From the NCBI RefSeq assembly GCF_946480385.1, contig NZ_CAMLJP010000141.1, forward strand, positions 1 through 14,220: DNA of 14,220 nucleotides, written 5' to 3'. Positions 1 to 5,820 of the stretch are shown in pieces. The notes beneath the pieces were generated by a model. The model worked only from the letters and a program-made list of their open reading frames with translations. It had not been told where the DNA came from and did no database searches. The translations under genes were made by a program, and so were the position numbers. Each line of letters starts with the position of its first letter. Position 1 is the first letter of the stretch. The DNA is from an uncultured Azospirillum sp. Its GTDB lineage: Bacteria > Pseudomonadota > Alphaproteobacteria > Azospirillales > Azospirillaceae.

Positions 1-968
1 TCGGCCGGCCGGAGAAGAAGAAGATCATCTCGCGCTGGCGCGGCTATCACGGCTCCGGGGTGATGACCGGCAGCCTGACCGGGCTGGAGCTGTTCCACAA
101 GGCCTTCGACCTGCCGCGTCCGCCGGTGCTGCATACCGAAGCCCCCTATTACTTCCGCCGCGCCGACCGCAGCATGAGCGAGGAGCAGTTCTCCCAGCAT
201 TGCGCCGACCAGCTGGAGGCGATGATCCTGGCGGAGGGGCCGGAGACCGTCGCCGCCTTCATCGGCGAACCGGTGCTGGGCACCGGCGGCATCGTCCCGC
301 CGCCCGCCGGCTATTGGGAGAAGATCCAGGCGGTGCTGACCAAGTACGACATCCTGCTGATCGCCGACGAGGTGGTGACCGGATTCGGCCGGCTCGGCAG
401 CATGTTCGGCTCCGACCATTACGGCATCAAGCCGGACCTCATCACCATCGCCAAGGGCCTGACCTCCGCCTACGCGCCGCTGTCGGGCGTGATCGTCGGC
501 GACCGGGTGTGGAAGGTGCTGGAACAGGGCTCCGACCAGCTTGGGCCCATCGGCCATGGCTGGACCTATTCGGCCCATCCGCTCTGCGCCGCCGCCGGCG
601 TGGCGAACCTGGAGCTGATCGACAGGCTCGATCTGGTGACCAACGCGGGCGAGACCGGCGGCTATCTCCGCGCCGCGCTGACCGACGCGCTGGGCGGACA
701 TCCGATGGTCGGCGAGGTGCGCGGCGAAGGCATGCTGGCGGCGGTGGAGTTCGTCGCCGACAAGGACGACCGCCGCTTCTTCCCGGCCGAGGCGAAGGTC
801 GGGCCGCGCCTGTCCGCCGCATTGCTGGAACGGGGCGTCATCGCCCGCGCCATGCCGCAGGGCGACATCCTGGGCTTCGCCCCGCCGCTCTGCCTGACGC
901 GGGAGGAGGCCGACATCGTGGTGGCCGCCACCGCCAAGGCGGTAAAGGCGGTCGCGGCCGAACTCTGA
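1..968 (+). CDS. Class III aminotransferase, GABA/omega-amino-acid:pyruvate type (5' end outside window)
   Basis: PLP-dependent omega-aminotransferase, probably moving the terminal amino group of GABA, beta-alanine or a polyamine-derived amine to pyruvate. The open frame (codons from base 3) runs in from the window edge, so the N-terminal third is missing; the internal GTG at 60 is not a start, because the preceding codons read the conserved KKKIISRWRGYHGSG stretch. Visible are the cofactor-stacking Asp in IADEVVTGFGR (bases 366-368) and the Schiff-base lysine in TIAKG (453-455). From memory, FDLPRPPVLHT, EGPETVAAFIGEPV and KYDILLIADEV resemble plant POP2-type, pyruvate-dependent GABA transaminase more than 2-oxoglutarate-dependent GabT. 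It ends 16 bases before the convergent YkgJ-type gene. The class is certain; the substrate is inferred. Confidence 0.9.
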   Translation, partial: GRPEKKKIISRWRGYHGSGVMTGSLTGLELFHKAFDLPRPPVLHTEAPYYFRRADRSMSEEQFSQHCADQLEAMILAEGPETVAAFIGEPVLGTGGIVPPPAGYWEKIQAVLTKYDILLIADEVVTGFGRLGSMFGSDHYGIKPDLITIAKGLTSAYAPLSGVIVGDRVWKVLEQGSDQLGPIGHGWTYSAHPLCAAAGVANLELIDRLDLVTNAGETGGYLRAALTDALGGHPMVGEVRGEGMLAAVEFVADKDDRRFFPAEAKVGPRLSAALLERGVIARAMPQGDILGFAPPLCLTREEADIVVAATAKAVKAVAAEL

Positions 969-984
969 CGGAAAAGACCGGGGG

Positions 985-1746
985 CTACTTCCGCCGGGCA
1001 AGCCCCTCCATCTCCTTGGCCCATCCGCTGTAATTGCGGTGGTAGTCACGCAAGGCCGGATCGTCCTTGGTCCGCTCCGCCATCGCCCGGAACAGCGAGG
1101 CCTGGGCGGCGGCGATGTCCACGGCATCCGGCCGGCGCGTGGCGGTGAGGAAGGAGGACAGGCTGGTGACCAGATTGCCACCGGTCGGCTTGGCCGCCAG
1201 CTTCGCCAGTTCGTCGACGATCCACGGCATGTATTTCAGCACATAGTCGGCGTAACGCTGGATCACCGGCGCCTGGTCGAGCAGATCGCTCCGCTCGCGG
1301 TCGAAATCCGTGCGGTCGAGGATGGCGTGATCGGCATAGACGACCGGCGCTTCGGCCGAGGTGTCGCACTGCCAGCCCTTGCGCGGGATCAGCAGGTCGG
1401 CCTGATCCTTCTCCTCGCGGTAAGGGTAGAAGGGCATGGTGCGGCAGCGCGACGGCTTGGTCTCATGGATGCCGCACAATCCATCCTCCCGCAGTTCCGG
1501 ACAGGGGAAGGAGGTCGGCAGATAGGCGGTCGGCACGATCAGCACCGCCACCGTCTTGCGGTTGGGCAGGCGCACCGTCGCACCCAGTCTGGTCGCCAGT
1601 TCGTAGGACCGGGCGTTCGACCGCACCGGCGTCCACACCATCGCCAGCGGGAAGCGGCCGGCATGGGCGACGGCGTCCGCCAGCGTCAGCGGCAGCCAGC
1701 CGTGGCAACATTTGCCGCAGGCGGTGCAGGAGAAACGCGGTTCCAT
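985..1746 (-). CDS. YkgJ-type cysteine-cluster protein (putative zinc/iron chelator)
   Basis: A 253-aa protein of the YkgJ/CxxCxxCC cysteine-cluster family, annotated as a putative zinc- or iron-chelating domain; its biochemical role is not established. The N-terminus carries C7-x2-C10-x2-CC (13-14). A second cluster has C82 (FPCPEL), C91 (LCGIHETKPSRC) and C101, and a further Cys lies near 127 (GWQC). This cysteine spacing, followed by a helical tail without cysteines, is typical of the family. ATG at 1746 is preceded by GGAGGGG (1754-1760) seven bases away. It is the last gene of a minus-strand cluster, starting 16 bases after the YchJ-type stop, so co-transcription is likely. No signal peptide or membrane segment is visible, so it is probably cytoplasmic. 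Confidence 0.85.
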   Translation of the reverse strand: MEPRFSCTACGKCCHGWLPLTLADAVAHAGRFPLAMVWTPVRSNARSYELATRLGATVRLPNRKTVAVLIVPTAYLPTSFPCPELREDGLCGIHETKPSRCRTMPFYPYREEKDQADLLIPRKGWQCDTSAEAPVVYADHAILDRTDFDRERSDLLDQAPVIQRYADYVLKYMPWIVDELAKLAAKPTGGNLVTSLSSFLTATRRPDAVDIAAAQASLFRAMAERTKDDPALRDYHRNYSGWAKEMEGLARRK

Positions 1747-1762
1747 GGCGGCGCCCCTCCGC

Positions 1763-2236
1763 TCACTTGCCGCAGCAGGCTTTGTATTTCTTGCCGGACC
1801 CGCAGGGGCAGGGCTCGTTGCGCCCGACCTTGACCACCCGGCGCGGTTCGCCCTTCGGGTTCACCTCGCCGCTGACATAGAGCCACCGCCCATCCTCCCG
1901 GCGGAAGCTGGCCCGCTCGTGGTGACGCATGTCGTTGCCGTCCTTACGGAACTGGATCTGGAACTCCACCACCCCGCTGTCGCCCTCCTCGCTGGCGCGC
2001 AGGATGTCGAGCCGCTGCCACTCCGACTCCTCCGCCACCCGCTCCGCCTCGCCGCGGTTGAAGTCATCGCGGATTTCCGGGGCGTGGGTGCGCTCGACAT
2101 GATCCAACTCGTGGCGGACGAACGCGGTGTAGCGCGACCGCATCAGCGCTTCGGCGGTCGGCGCCGGCTCCCCGGCCAGGATGGGACCGCAGCAATCTTC
2201 GAAGGAACGGCCGGAACAGCAGGGGCAAGACGACAT
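1763..2236 (-). CDS. ychJ: YchJ-type (UPF0225) SEC-C motif protein
   Basis: A 157-aa protein with the complete YchJ layout: an N-terminal [13 protein letters not shown] zinc motif (residues 4-16), a central NTF2-like domain of about 110 residues ([18 protein letters not shown] onward), and a C-terminal SEC-C motif, [17 protein letters not shown] (about 139-156). SEC-C motifs bind zinc and in SecA mediate protein contacts; the cellular role of YchJ is unknown. E. coli YchJ is of nearly the same length. The ATG at 2236 has GAGGA about seven bases upstream. The gene lies between the YqaA-like gene (31-base gap) and the YkgJ-type gene (16-base gap) on the same strand, and is probably the middle gene of a three-gene unit. 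Confidence 0.9.
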   Translation of the reverse strand: MSSCPCCSGRSFEDCCGPILAGEPAPTAEALMRSRYTAFVRHELDHVERTHAPEIRDDFNRGEAERVAEESEWQRLDILRASEEGDSGVVEFQIQFRKDGNDMRHHERASFRREDGRWLYVSGEVNPKGEPRRVVKVGRNEPCPCGSGKKYKACCGK

Positions 2237-2267
2237 CGTTGGTCCTCGGTTAAACGTGGCGAGACTA

Positions 2268-2693
2268 TCAGAAGGCGACCACCAGCGCCACGTAACGGGC
2301 CGCCTTGCCGATGGTCACCAGCAGCAGGAACACCCAGAAATTCTCCCGCAGGATGCCGGCGACCAGGGTCAGCGGGTCGCCGATGAAGGGCGCCCAGGCC
2401 AGCAGCAGCGACCACACTCCCCATTTCTGATACCAGGCGGTGGCGCGGTCGATCAGCGAGGCCTTGACCGGAAACCAGCGGCGGTCACGGAAATGGATCA
2501 GGTAGCGGCCGAGCAGCCAGTTCACCACCGACCCAAGCACATTGCCGGCTGTGGCGACCAGCACCAGCGTCGACGCCGAATGGGTCCCGGCCATATGCAT
2601 GCCCGCCAGGATCACCTCCGACTGGGCCGGCAGGATCGTCGCTGCCACCAGCGCGGCGCTGAACAGGCCGGCCAGGCCGGCGAAATCATCCAT
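2268..2693 (-). CDS. yqaA: YqaA-type DedA-like inner-membrane protein
   Basis: A 141-aa small DedA/VTT-type integral membrane protein. From memory it matches E. coli YqaA along its length: [14 protein letters not shown] near residues 20-33, then [14 protein letters not shown], a [27 protein letters not shown] segment, and [13 protein letters not shown] at the end. The Pro-x-x-Ser-Glu, P-x-x-GD and GKAxRY positions are family hallmarks. About four hydrophobic segments are visible. The frame could be extended to a GTG at 2744, but that adds 17 mostly Arg/Ser/Asp residues. I chose ATG at 2693, which has GGAGGT (2697-2702) upstream with an unusually short three-base gap. The family includes flippase-like transporters; the substrate here is unknown. 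It heads the minus-strand cluster and diverges from the nickel/cobalt efflux genes. Confidence 0.85.
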   Translation of the reverse strand: MDDFAGLAGLFSAALVAATILPAQSEVILAGMHMAGTHSASTLVLVATAGNVLGSVVNWLLGRYLIHFRDRRWFPVKASLIDRATAWYQKWGVWSLLLAWAPFIGDPLTLVAGILRENFWVFLLLVTIGKAARYVALVVAF

Positions 2694-2701
2694 AAGACCT
2701 C

Positions 2702-2731
2702 CGTCGGATCGCCGGGCGTCGGATCGGCGGG
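2702..2731. repeat. Tandem 15-bp direct repeat, two units
   Basis: CGTCGGATCGCCGGG (2702-2716) is followed directly by CGTCGGATCGGCGGG (2717-2731), 14 of 15 bases identical. It lies in the predicted leader of the YqaA-type gene, just upstream of its ribosome binding site. No function is evident; it may be slippage in GC-rich DNA. Confidence 0.7.
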
Positions 2732-2765
2732 AGCGGACACCCACCCCGCGCGCGTCGCCGCGGCG

Positions 2766-2784
2766 ATCCTATCCAGGGGGATAG
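2766..2784. promoter_or_regulatory. Metal-repressor operator, copy 1 (CsoR/RcnR type)
   Basis: The 18-mer ATCCTATCCAGGGGGATA (2766-2783) recurs exactly at 2878-2895. Its core is an inverted repeat, CTATCC-AGGG-GGATAG (2769-2784), with a G tract. Known nickel/cobalt operators of this family are also G/C tracts flanked by short A/T-containing inverted repeats. This copy lies about 73 bases upstream of the yqaA start and 122 bases upstream of the repressor gene. Confidence 0.7.
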
Positions 2785-2807
2785 AGCAAGATCAGGGGCG
2801 CGGTCAA
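2779..2807 (-). promoter_or_regulatory. Possible promoter of the yqaA-ychJ-ykgJ cluster
   Basis: On the minus strand TTGACC (2807-2802) is followed after 17 bases by CTATCC (2784-2779), or after 18 by TATCCC. The -35 is good (5 of 6 bases). The -10 is weak but coincides with operator copy 1, so a bound repressor would cover it. Predicted only from pattern. Confidence 0.35.
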
Positions 2808-2870
2808 CTCTGCCGGATATGCTACGCAATCAAAGCACAACCGGTCGGTCGGCGGGCGCCGCCATCGGCC

Positions 2871-2899
2871 TTGCCATATCCTATCCAGGGGGATACCAT
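2871..2899 (+). promoter_or_regulatory. Predicted promoter of the repressor-rcnA operon
   Basis: TTGCCA (2871-2876), a 17-base spacer and TACCAT (2894-2899) form a recognisable sigma-70-type promoter. Operator copy 2 fills the spacer, the usual geometry for repression. The expected transcription start falls at about 2906, the ATG of the repressor gene, so the message may be leaderless. Confidence 0.5.
2878..2896. promoter_or_regulatory. Metal-repressor operator, copy 2 (CsoR/RcnR type)
   Basis: Second exact copy of ATCCTATCCAGGGGGATA (2878-2895), 112 bases from copy 1 and in the same orientation. Inverted arms TATCC/GGATA flank the AGGG centre. It lies between the predicted -35 and -10 of the repressor-rcnA promoter and ends ten bases before the ATG. 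Confidence 0.75.
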
Positions 2900-2905
2900 T
2901 GCGGC

Positions 2906-3175
2906 ATGAGCACGCACCATAGCCATCCCGACATCATCAAGCGCCTCAAGCGGGCCGACGGACATCTGCGCGGCATCATCGAGATGATCGAAGCCGGCCG
3001 GCCCTGCCTCGACCTCGCCCAGCAGCTGCATGCGGTGGAAAGCGCCGTGCGCGAGGCCAAGAAGGTGCTCATCCACGACCATCTGGATCACTGTCTGGAT
3101 GCGGCGGTCGACGCCACGCCCGCCGAAGCACGGGCATCGATCGCGGAGTTCAAGGCGATCACGAAATACCTGTAG
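2906..3175 (+). CDS. CsoR/RcnR-family nickel/cobalt-responsive repressor
   Basis: An 89-aa all-helical DUF156 repressor that should release DNA on binding Ni(II) or Co(II) and so induce the adjacent exporter. Family core motifs are RLKRADGHLRGIIEMIE (residues 13-29), C34, LAQQLHAVESAVREAK and HLDHC with H59 and C63. C34/H59/C63 is the X-Y-Z set seen in CsoR and in the nickel sensor InrS, whereas E. coli RcnR has His at the last position. N-terminal His 4, 5 and 7 could supply the fourth ligand. The frame is open upstream to 2819, but ATG 2906 gives the family length. No well-placed Shine-Dalgarno precedes it (the G tract is 12 bases away). rcnA starts nine bases after its stop, so the two are one operon. 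Confidence 0.9.
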   Translation: MSTHHSHPDIIKRLKRADGHLRGIIEMIEAGRPCLDLAQQLHAVESAVREAKKVLIHDHLDHCLDAAVDATPAEARASIAEFKAITKYL

Positions 3176-3184
3176 AGACCCGCA

Positions 3185-4063
3185 ATGCCGGAATTCTCCG
3201 CCCTTCTGCAGCAAGGCGCCGCCAACGCCTGGCTGTTCATCCCGAGCGCCATCCTGCTCGGCGCGCTGCATGGGCTGGAGCCGGGCCATTCCAAGACGAT
3301 GATGGCAGCCTTCATCGTCGCCATCCGCGGCACCGTCGCCCAGGCGGTCCTGCTCGGTCTGGCCGCGACGCTGTCGCATACGGCGGTGGTGTGGGCGGTG
3401 GCCCTTGGGGGAATGTGGATCGGCCGCGGCTGGAACGCCGAGACGACGGAGCCCTATTTCCAGCTCGCCTCGGCAGTCCTGATCATCGCGGTGGCGCTGT
3501 GGATGGCGGCGCGGACATGGCGGGACCAGCGGCACGAGACCGCCGGACATGCTCACCATCATCATCATGAGCATGACCACCACCATCACGGCCACAGCCA
3601 TGGCGGGCACACCCACGCCGGCGCACTGGACCTCGGACAGTCAGACTATCAGGACGCCCATGAGCGGGCGCATGCCCGCGACATCCAGCGCCGCTTCGCC
3701 GGCCGGCACGTCACCACCGGACAGATCGTGCTGTTCGGTCTGACCGGCGGGCTGATCCCCTGCCCGGCGGCCATCACCGTTCTGCTGCTGTGCCTGCAGC
3801 TCAAGGAGGTCACGCTCGGCGCCGCGCTGGTCGTCTGTTTCAGCATCGGCTTGGCCCTGACATTGGTGGCCGCCGGGGCGATCGCGGCGCTGGGCATGCG
3901 CCATGCCGAGCGCCGCTGGTCGGACGCCTTCGGCAAATTCGCGCGGCGTGCCCCCTACCTGTCCAGCGCCGTCATCATCCTTGTGGGGATCTATGTCGGC
4001 GTCCATGCCCTGCAGGGGCTTGGGCTTACGCTGGCCTGGATCGGGGGATCGTCCGTGTCGTGA
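3185..4063 (+). CDS. rcnA: RcnA-type nickel/cobalt efflux protein
   Basis: A 292-aa inner-membrane exporter of Ni(II)/Co(II). The first 75 residues match E. coli RcnA closely as remembered: SAILLGALHGLEPGHSKTMM (21-40) and LGLAATLSHTAVVWAVALGG (57-76). HGLEPGH in helix 1 and SHT in helix 2 are signature metal-site positions. About six membrane segments are visible (roughly 17-35, 52-77, 91-109, 180-203, 211-237, 258-280). Between the third and fourth lies a His-rich loop (121-144: five His, then HEHDHHHHGHSHGGHTH), the likely metal-sensing or chelating loop. GLIPCPAAITVLL (189-201) is also conserved. The start has only a weak ribosome site and is probably translationally coupled to the repressor gene. 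Its end lies seven bases from the convergent dehydrogenase stop. Confidence 0.95.
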   Translation: MPEFSALLQQGAANAWLFIPSAILLGALHGLEPGHSKTMMAAFIVAIRGTVAQAVLLGLAATLSHTAVVWAVALGGMWIGRGWNAETTEPYFQLASAVLIIAVALWMAARTWRDQRHETAGHAHHHHHEHDHHHHGHSHGGHTHAGALDLGQSDYQDAHERAHARDIQRRFAGRHVTTGQIVLFGLTGGLIPCPAAITVLLLCLQLKEVTLGAALVVCFSIGLALTLVAAGAIAALGMRHAERRWSDAFGKFARRAPYLSSAVIILVGIYVGVHALQGLGLTLAWIGGSSVS

Positions 4064-4069
4064 TGCCTC

Positions 4070-4801
4070 TTACATCGCCCAACCGCCGTCGATGATGTGG
4101 ATCTGGCCGGTGGTGTAGGTGGCGGTGGCGAGATGGAGAGCCAGTTCGGCGATCTCCTCGGGCTGGCCGATGCGGCCGATCGGCTGGCGGGCGATGAAGG
4201 CGGCGCGGGCGGCCTGGTAATCGCCCTGGGCCGACAGCCGCTCCTGCAGCGACGGCGATTCGACCGTTCCTGGGCAGATGGCGTTGCAGCGGATGCCCTT
4301 CGTCACATAGTCAGCCGCGACCGACTTGGTCAGCCCGATCACCGCCGCCTTGGTGGTGGTGTAGGCGAAGCGGTTGGGCACCCCCTTCACGCTGGACGCC
4401 ACCGACGACATGTTGATGATGCAGCCGTCGCCATGCTCCAGCATGGCGGGCAGCACCGCTCTCGTGGTGCGGACCAGAGCCTTGACGTTGAGGTCGAGGG
4501 CGAACTCCAACTCGTCGTCGGTCATCTCCAGAATCGTGCCGTTGTGGACCACGCCGGCGCAATTGAACAGGATGTCGACGCGGCCGATCTCGCCCAGGAC
4601 CGACCGCACCGCCTGATCGTCCAGCACGTTCAGCACCCGCGTTTCGATCCCCAGCCCTGCCAGTTCGGCCAGCTTGGCGCCGTTGACGTCGGTGGCGACG
4701 ACCCTCCCGCCTTCGCGGGCGAACAGTTCGGCGGTCGCGCGGCCGATCCCCTGGGCCGCGCCCGTGATGACGGCGGTCTTCCCGGTCAACTTTCCGGTCA
4801 T
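4070..4801 (-). CDS. SDR-family dehydrogenase, probable 2-keto-3-deoxy-L-sugar-acid 4-dehydrogenase
   Basis: A classical 243-aa short-chain dehydrogenase. The TGAAQGIG nucleotide loop is at 13-20; Asp38 at the end of strand 2 (ATDVN) indicates NAD preference. NCAG is at 80-83 and the catalytic triad is S133, Y147, K151 (YTTTK). The long stretch INMSSVASSVKG resembles DHRS6/BDH2-type enzymes. Bacterial members include 2-keto-3-deoxy-L-fuconate and L-rhamnonate 4-dehydrogenases, which work with an FAH-family diketo-acid hydrolase. Here that hydrolase gene lies directly upstream (21-base gap), which is the main support for the assignment. ATG 4801 has AGGAG seven bases away. A 3-hydroxybutyrate-type activity remains possible from sequence alone. 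Confidence 0.85.
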   Translation of the reverse strand: MTGKLTGKTAVITGAAQGIGRATAELFAREGGRVVATDVNGAKLAELAGLGIETRVLNVLDDQAVRSVLGEIGRVDILFNCAGVVHNGTILEMTDDELEFALDLNVKALVRTTRAVLPAMLEHGDGCIINMSSVASSVKGVPNRFAYTTTKAAVIGLTKSVAADYVTKGIRCNAICPGTVESPSLQERLSAQGDYQAARAAFIARQPIGRIGQPEEIAELALHLATATYTTGQIHIIDGGWAM

Positions 4802-4822
4802 GGTCCTACTCCTGAAGGCGGG

Positions 4823-5668
4823 TCAGGTGGCGGCGACGCGCTGGTTCTGCACGCCCAGTCCCTGGATTTCGACGCGGATGCTGTCGCCCGGCTTCAGGTA
4901 GCGCGGCGGCTTCATGCCCATGCCGACGCCCGGCGGCGTCCCGGTGGTGATGACGTCGCCCGGCATCAGCGTCATGAACTGCGAGATGTGGGAAACCAGG
5001 AACGGCACCTGGAAGACCATCGTCCGGGTGGAGCCGTTCTGCATGGTCTGGCCGTTCACCGACAGTGTCATGGCGAGGTTCTGGACATCCTCAACCTCGT
5101 CCTTGGTGACCAGCCAGGGGCCGAGCGGGCCGAAGGTCGGGCAGCCCTTGCCCTTAGTCCACTGCCCGCCGCCGCGCTCCAGCTGATAGCCGCGCTCCGA
5201 CACGTCGTTGCACACGCAATAGCCGGCCACGTAATTCAGCGCATCGGCCTCCGACACGTAGGAGGCGCGTTCGCCGATGACGATGGCGAGTTCGACCTCC
5301 CAGTCGGTCTTCTCCGACCCCGGCGGGATCAGCACGGTGTCGTCCGGGCCGACGATGCAGGACGGCGCCTTGTTGAACAGCACCGGCTCCGCCGGAACCG
5401 GCATGCCGCTTTCCGCCGCATGGTCGGCATAGTTCAGGCCGACGGCAATAAAGTTGCCAACGCCGGTCACGCAAGGTCCCAGCCGCACCGCGCCCGAGAC
5501 CAGCGGCAGATCATCGACCGCGACGGACCGGATCCTCTCCAGGCTGCCCTTATTCAGAGAAGAACCGTCGATGTCCTTGACAACCGACGACAAGTCCCGG
5601 ATGGAACCGTCCTTGTCGATCAGGCCCGGCTTCTCTTCTCCCGGAGCCCCGAAGCGAACGAGTTTCAA
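4823..5668 (-). CDS. FAH-family hydrolase, probable 2,4-diketo-3-deoxy-L-fuconate/rhamnonate hydrolase
   Basis: A 281-aa fumarylacetoacetate-hydrolase-fold enzyme. The N-terminal cap MKLVRFGAPGEEKPGLID is followed by the core from about residue 70: VGLNYADHAAE, then DWEVELAIVIG with metal ligands E124 and E126, NDVSER with D155, and a QWTKGKGCPTFGPLGPW stretch. GDVITTGTPPGVGMG near the C-terminus is also canonical. The family splits diketo acids; paired with an SDR dehydrogenase it fits cleavage of 2,4-diketo-3-deoxy-L-fuconate or -rhamnonate to pyruvate plus a hydroxy acid. The start is TTG (5668-5666): AAGGAG lies eight bases upstream and the conserved MKLxRxG begins exactly there. The dehydrogenase follows 21 bases later. 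Divergent from a GntR regulator. Older annotation as ureidoglycolate lyase is the main alternative. Confidence 0.85.
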   Translation of the reverse strand: MKLVRFGAPGEEKPGLIDKDGSIRDLSSVVKDIDGSSLNKGSLERIRSVAVDDLPLVSGAVRLGPCVTGVGNFIAVGLNYADHAAESGMPVPAEPVLFNKAPSCIVGPDDTVLIPPGSEKTDWEVELAIVIGERASYVSEADALNYVAGYCVCNDVSERGYQLERGGGQWTKGKGCPTFGPLGPWLVTKDEVEDVQNLAMTLSVNGQTMQNGSTRTMVFQVPFLVSHISQFMTLMPGDVITTGTPPGVGMGMKPPRYLKPGDSIRVEIQGLGVQNQRVAAT

Positions 5669-5676
5669 AACGTCGT

Positions 5677-5682
5677 CTCCTT
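5677..5682 (-). promoter_or_regulatory. Ribosome binding site deciding the TTG start of the FAH hydrolase
   Basis: On the minus strand AAGGAG (5682-5677) precedes TTG (5668-5666) by eight bases. No ATG or GTG in frame nearby fits the conserved N-terminus better. Confidence 0.75.
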
Positions 5683-5745
5683 GCGTCGACCAGCTTTGTG
5701 GTCATCTTTTCAGGATTGCTGCGTTACCATACAGTTTCCATGGAT

Positions 5746-5793
5746 CATATATGCTGTCAACGGTTTTCGAATGAGGATAGGATTTTCGAAAAT
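5746..5793. promoter_or_regulatory. Candidate operator region of the GntR/FAH divergent promoters
   Basis: The 152-bp gap between the hydrolase and the GntR gene is distinctly A/T-richer than its surroundings. It holds the palindrome CATATATG (5746-5753), a TTGACA on the minus strand (5760-5755), the sequence TTTTCGAA twice, 19 bases apart (5764-5771 and 5783-5790), and a perfect 12-bp palindrome ATTTTCGAAAAT (5782-5793). A weak plus-strand promoter, TTACCA (5724-5729) with TATATG (5748-5753, spacer 18), overlaps CATATATG. Which element the regulator binds cannot be decided here. Confidence 0.45.
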
Positions 5794-5820
5794 GTGGGTG
5801 CCGGTTTTGAGGGAGCAGTC

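Noticed and set aside
2694..2744. N-terminal extension of the YqaA-type protein from GTG 2744
   Set aside because: It adds an Arg/Ser-rich tail encoded partly by the tandem repeat; ATG 2693 fits the family length and has GGAGGT.
1039..2909. Overlapping plus-strand frames opposite the ykgJ-ychJ-yqaA cluster
   Set aside because: The minus-strand proteins carry conserved family motifs; the plus-strand frames do not.
3541..3616. CAT/CAC-rich tract in rcnA as a possible DNA repeat
   Set aside because: It is explained by the His-rich metal loop expected between membrane segments of RcnA.
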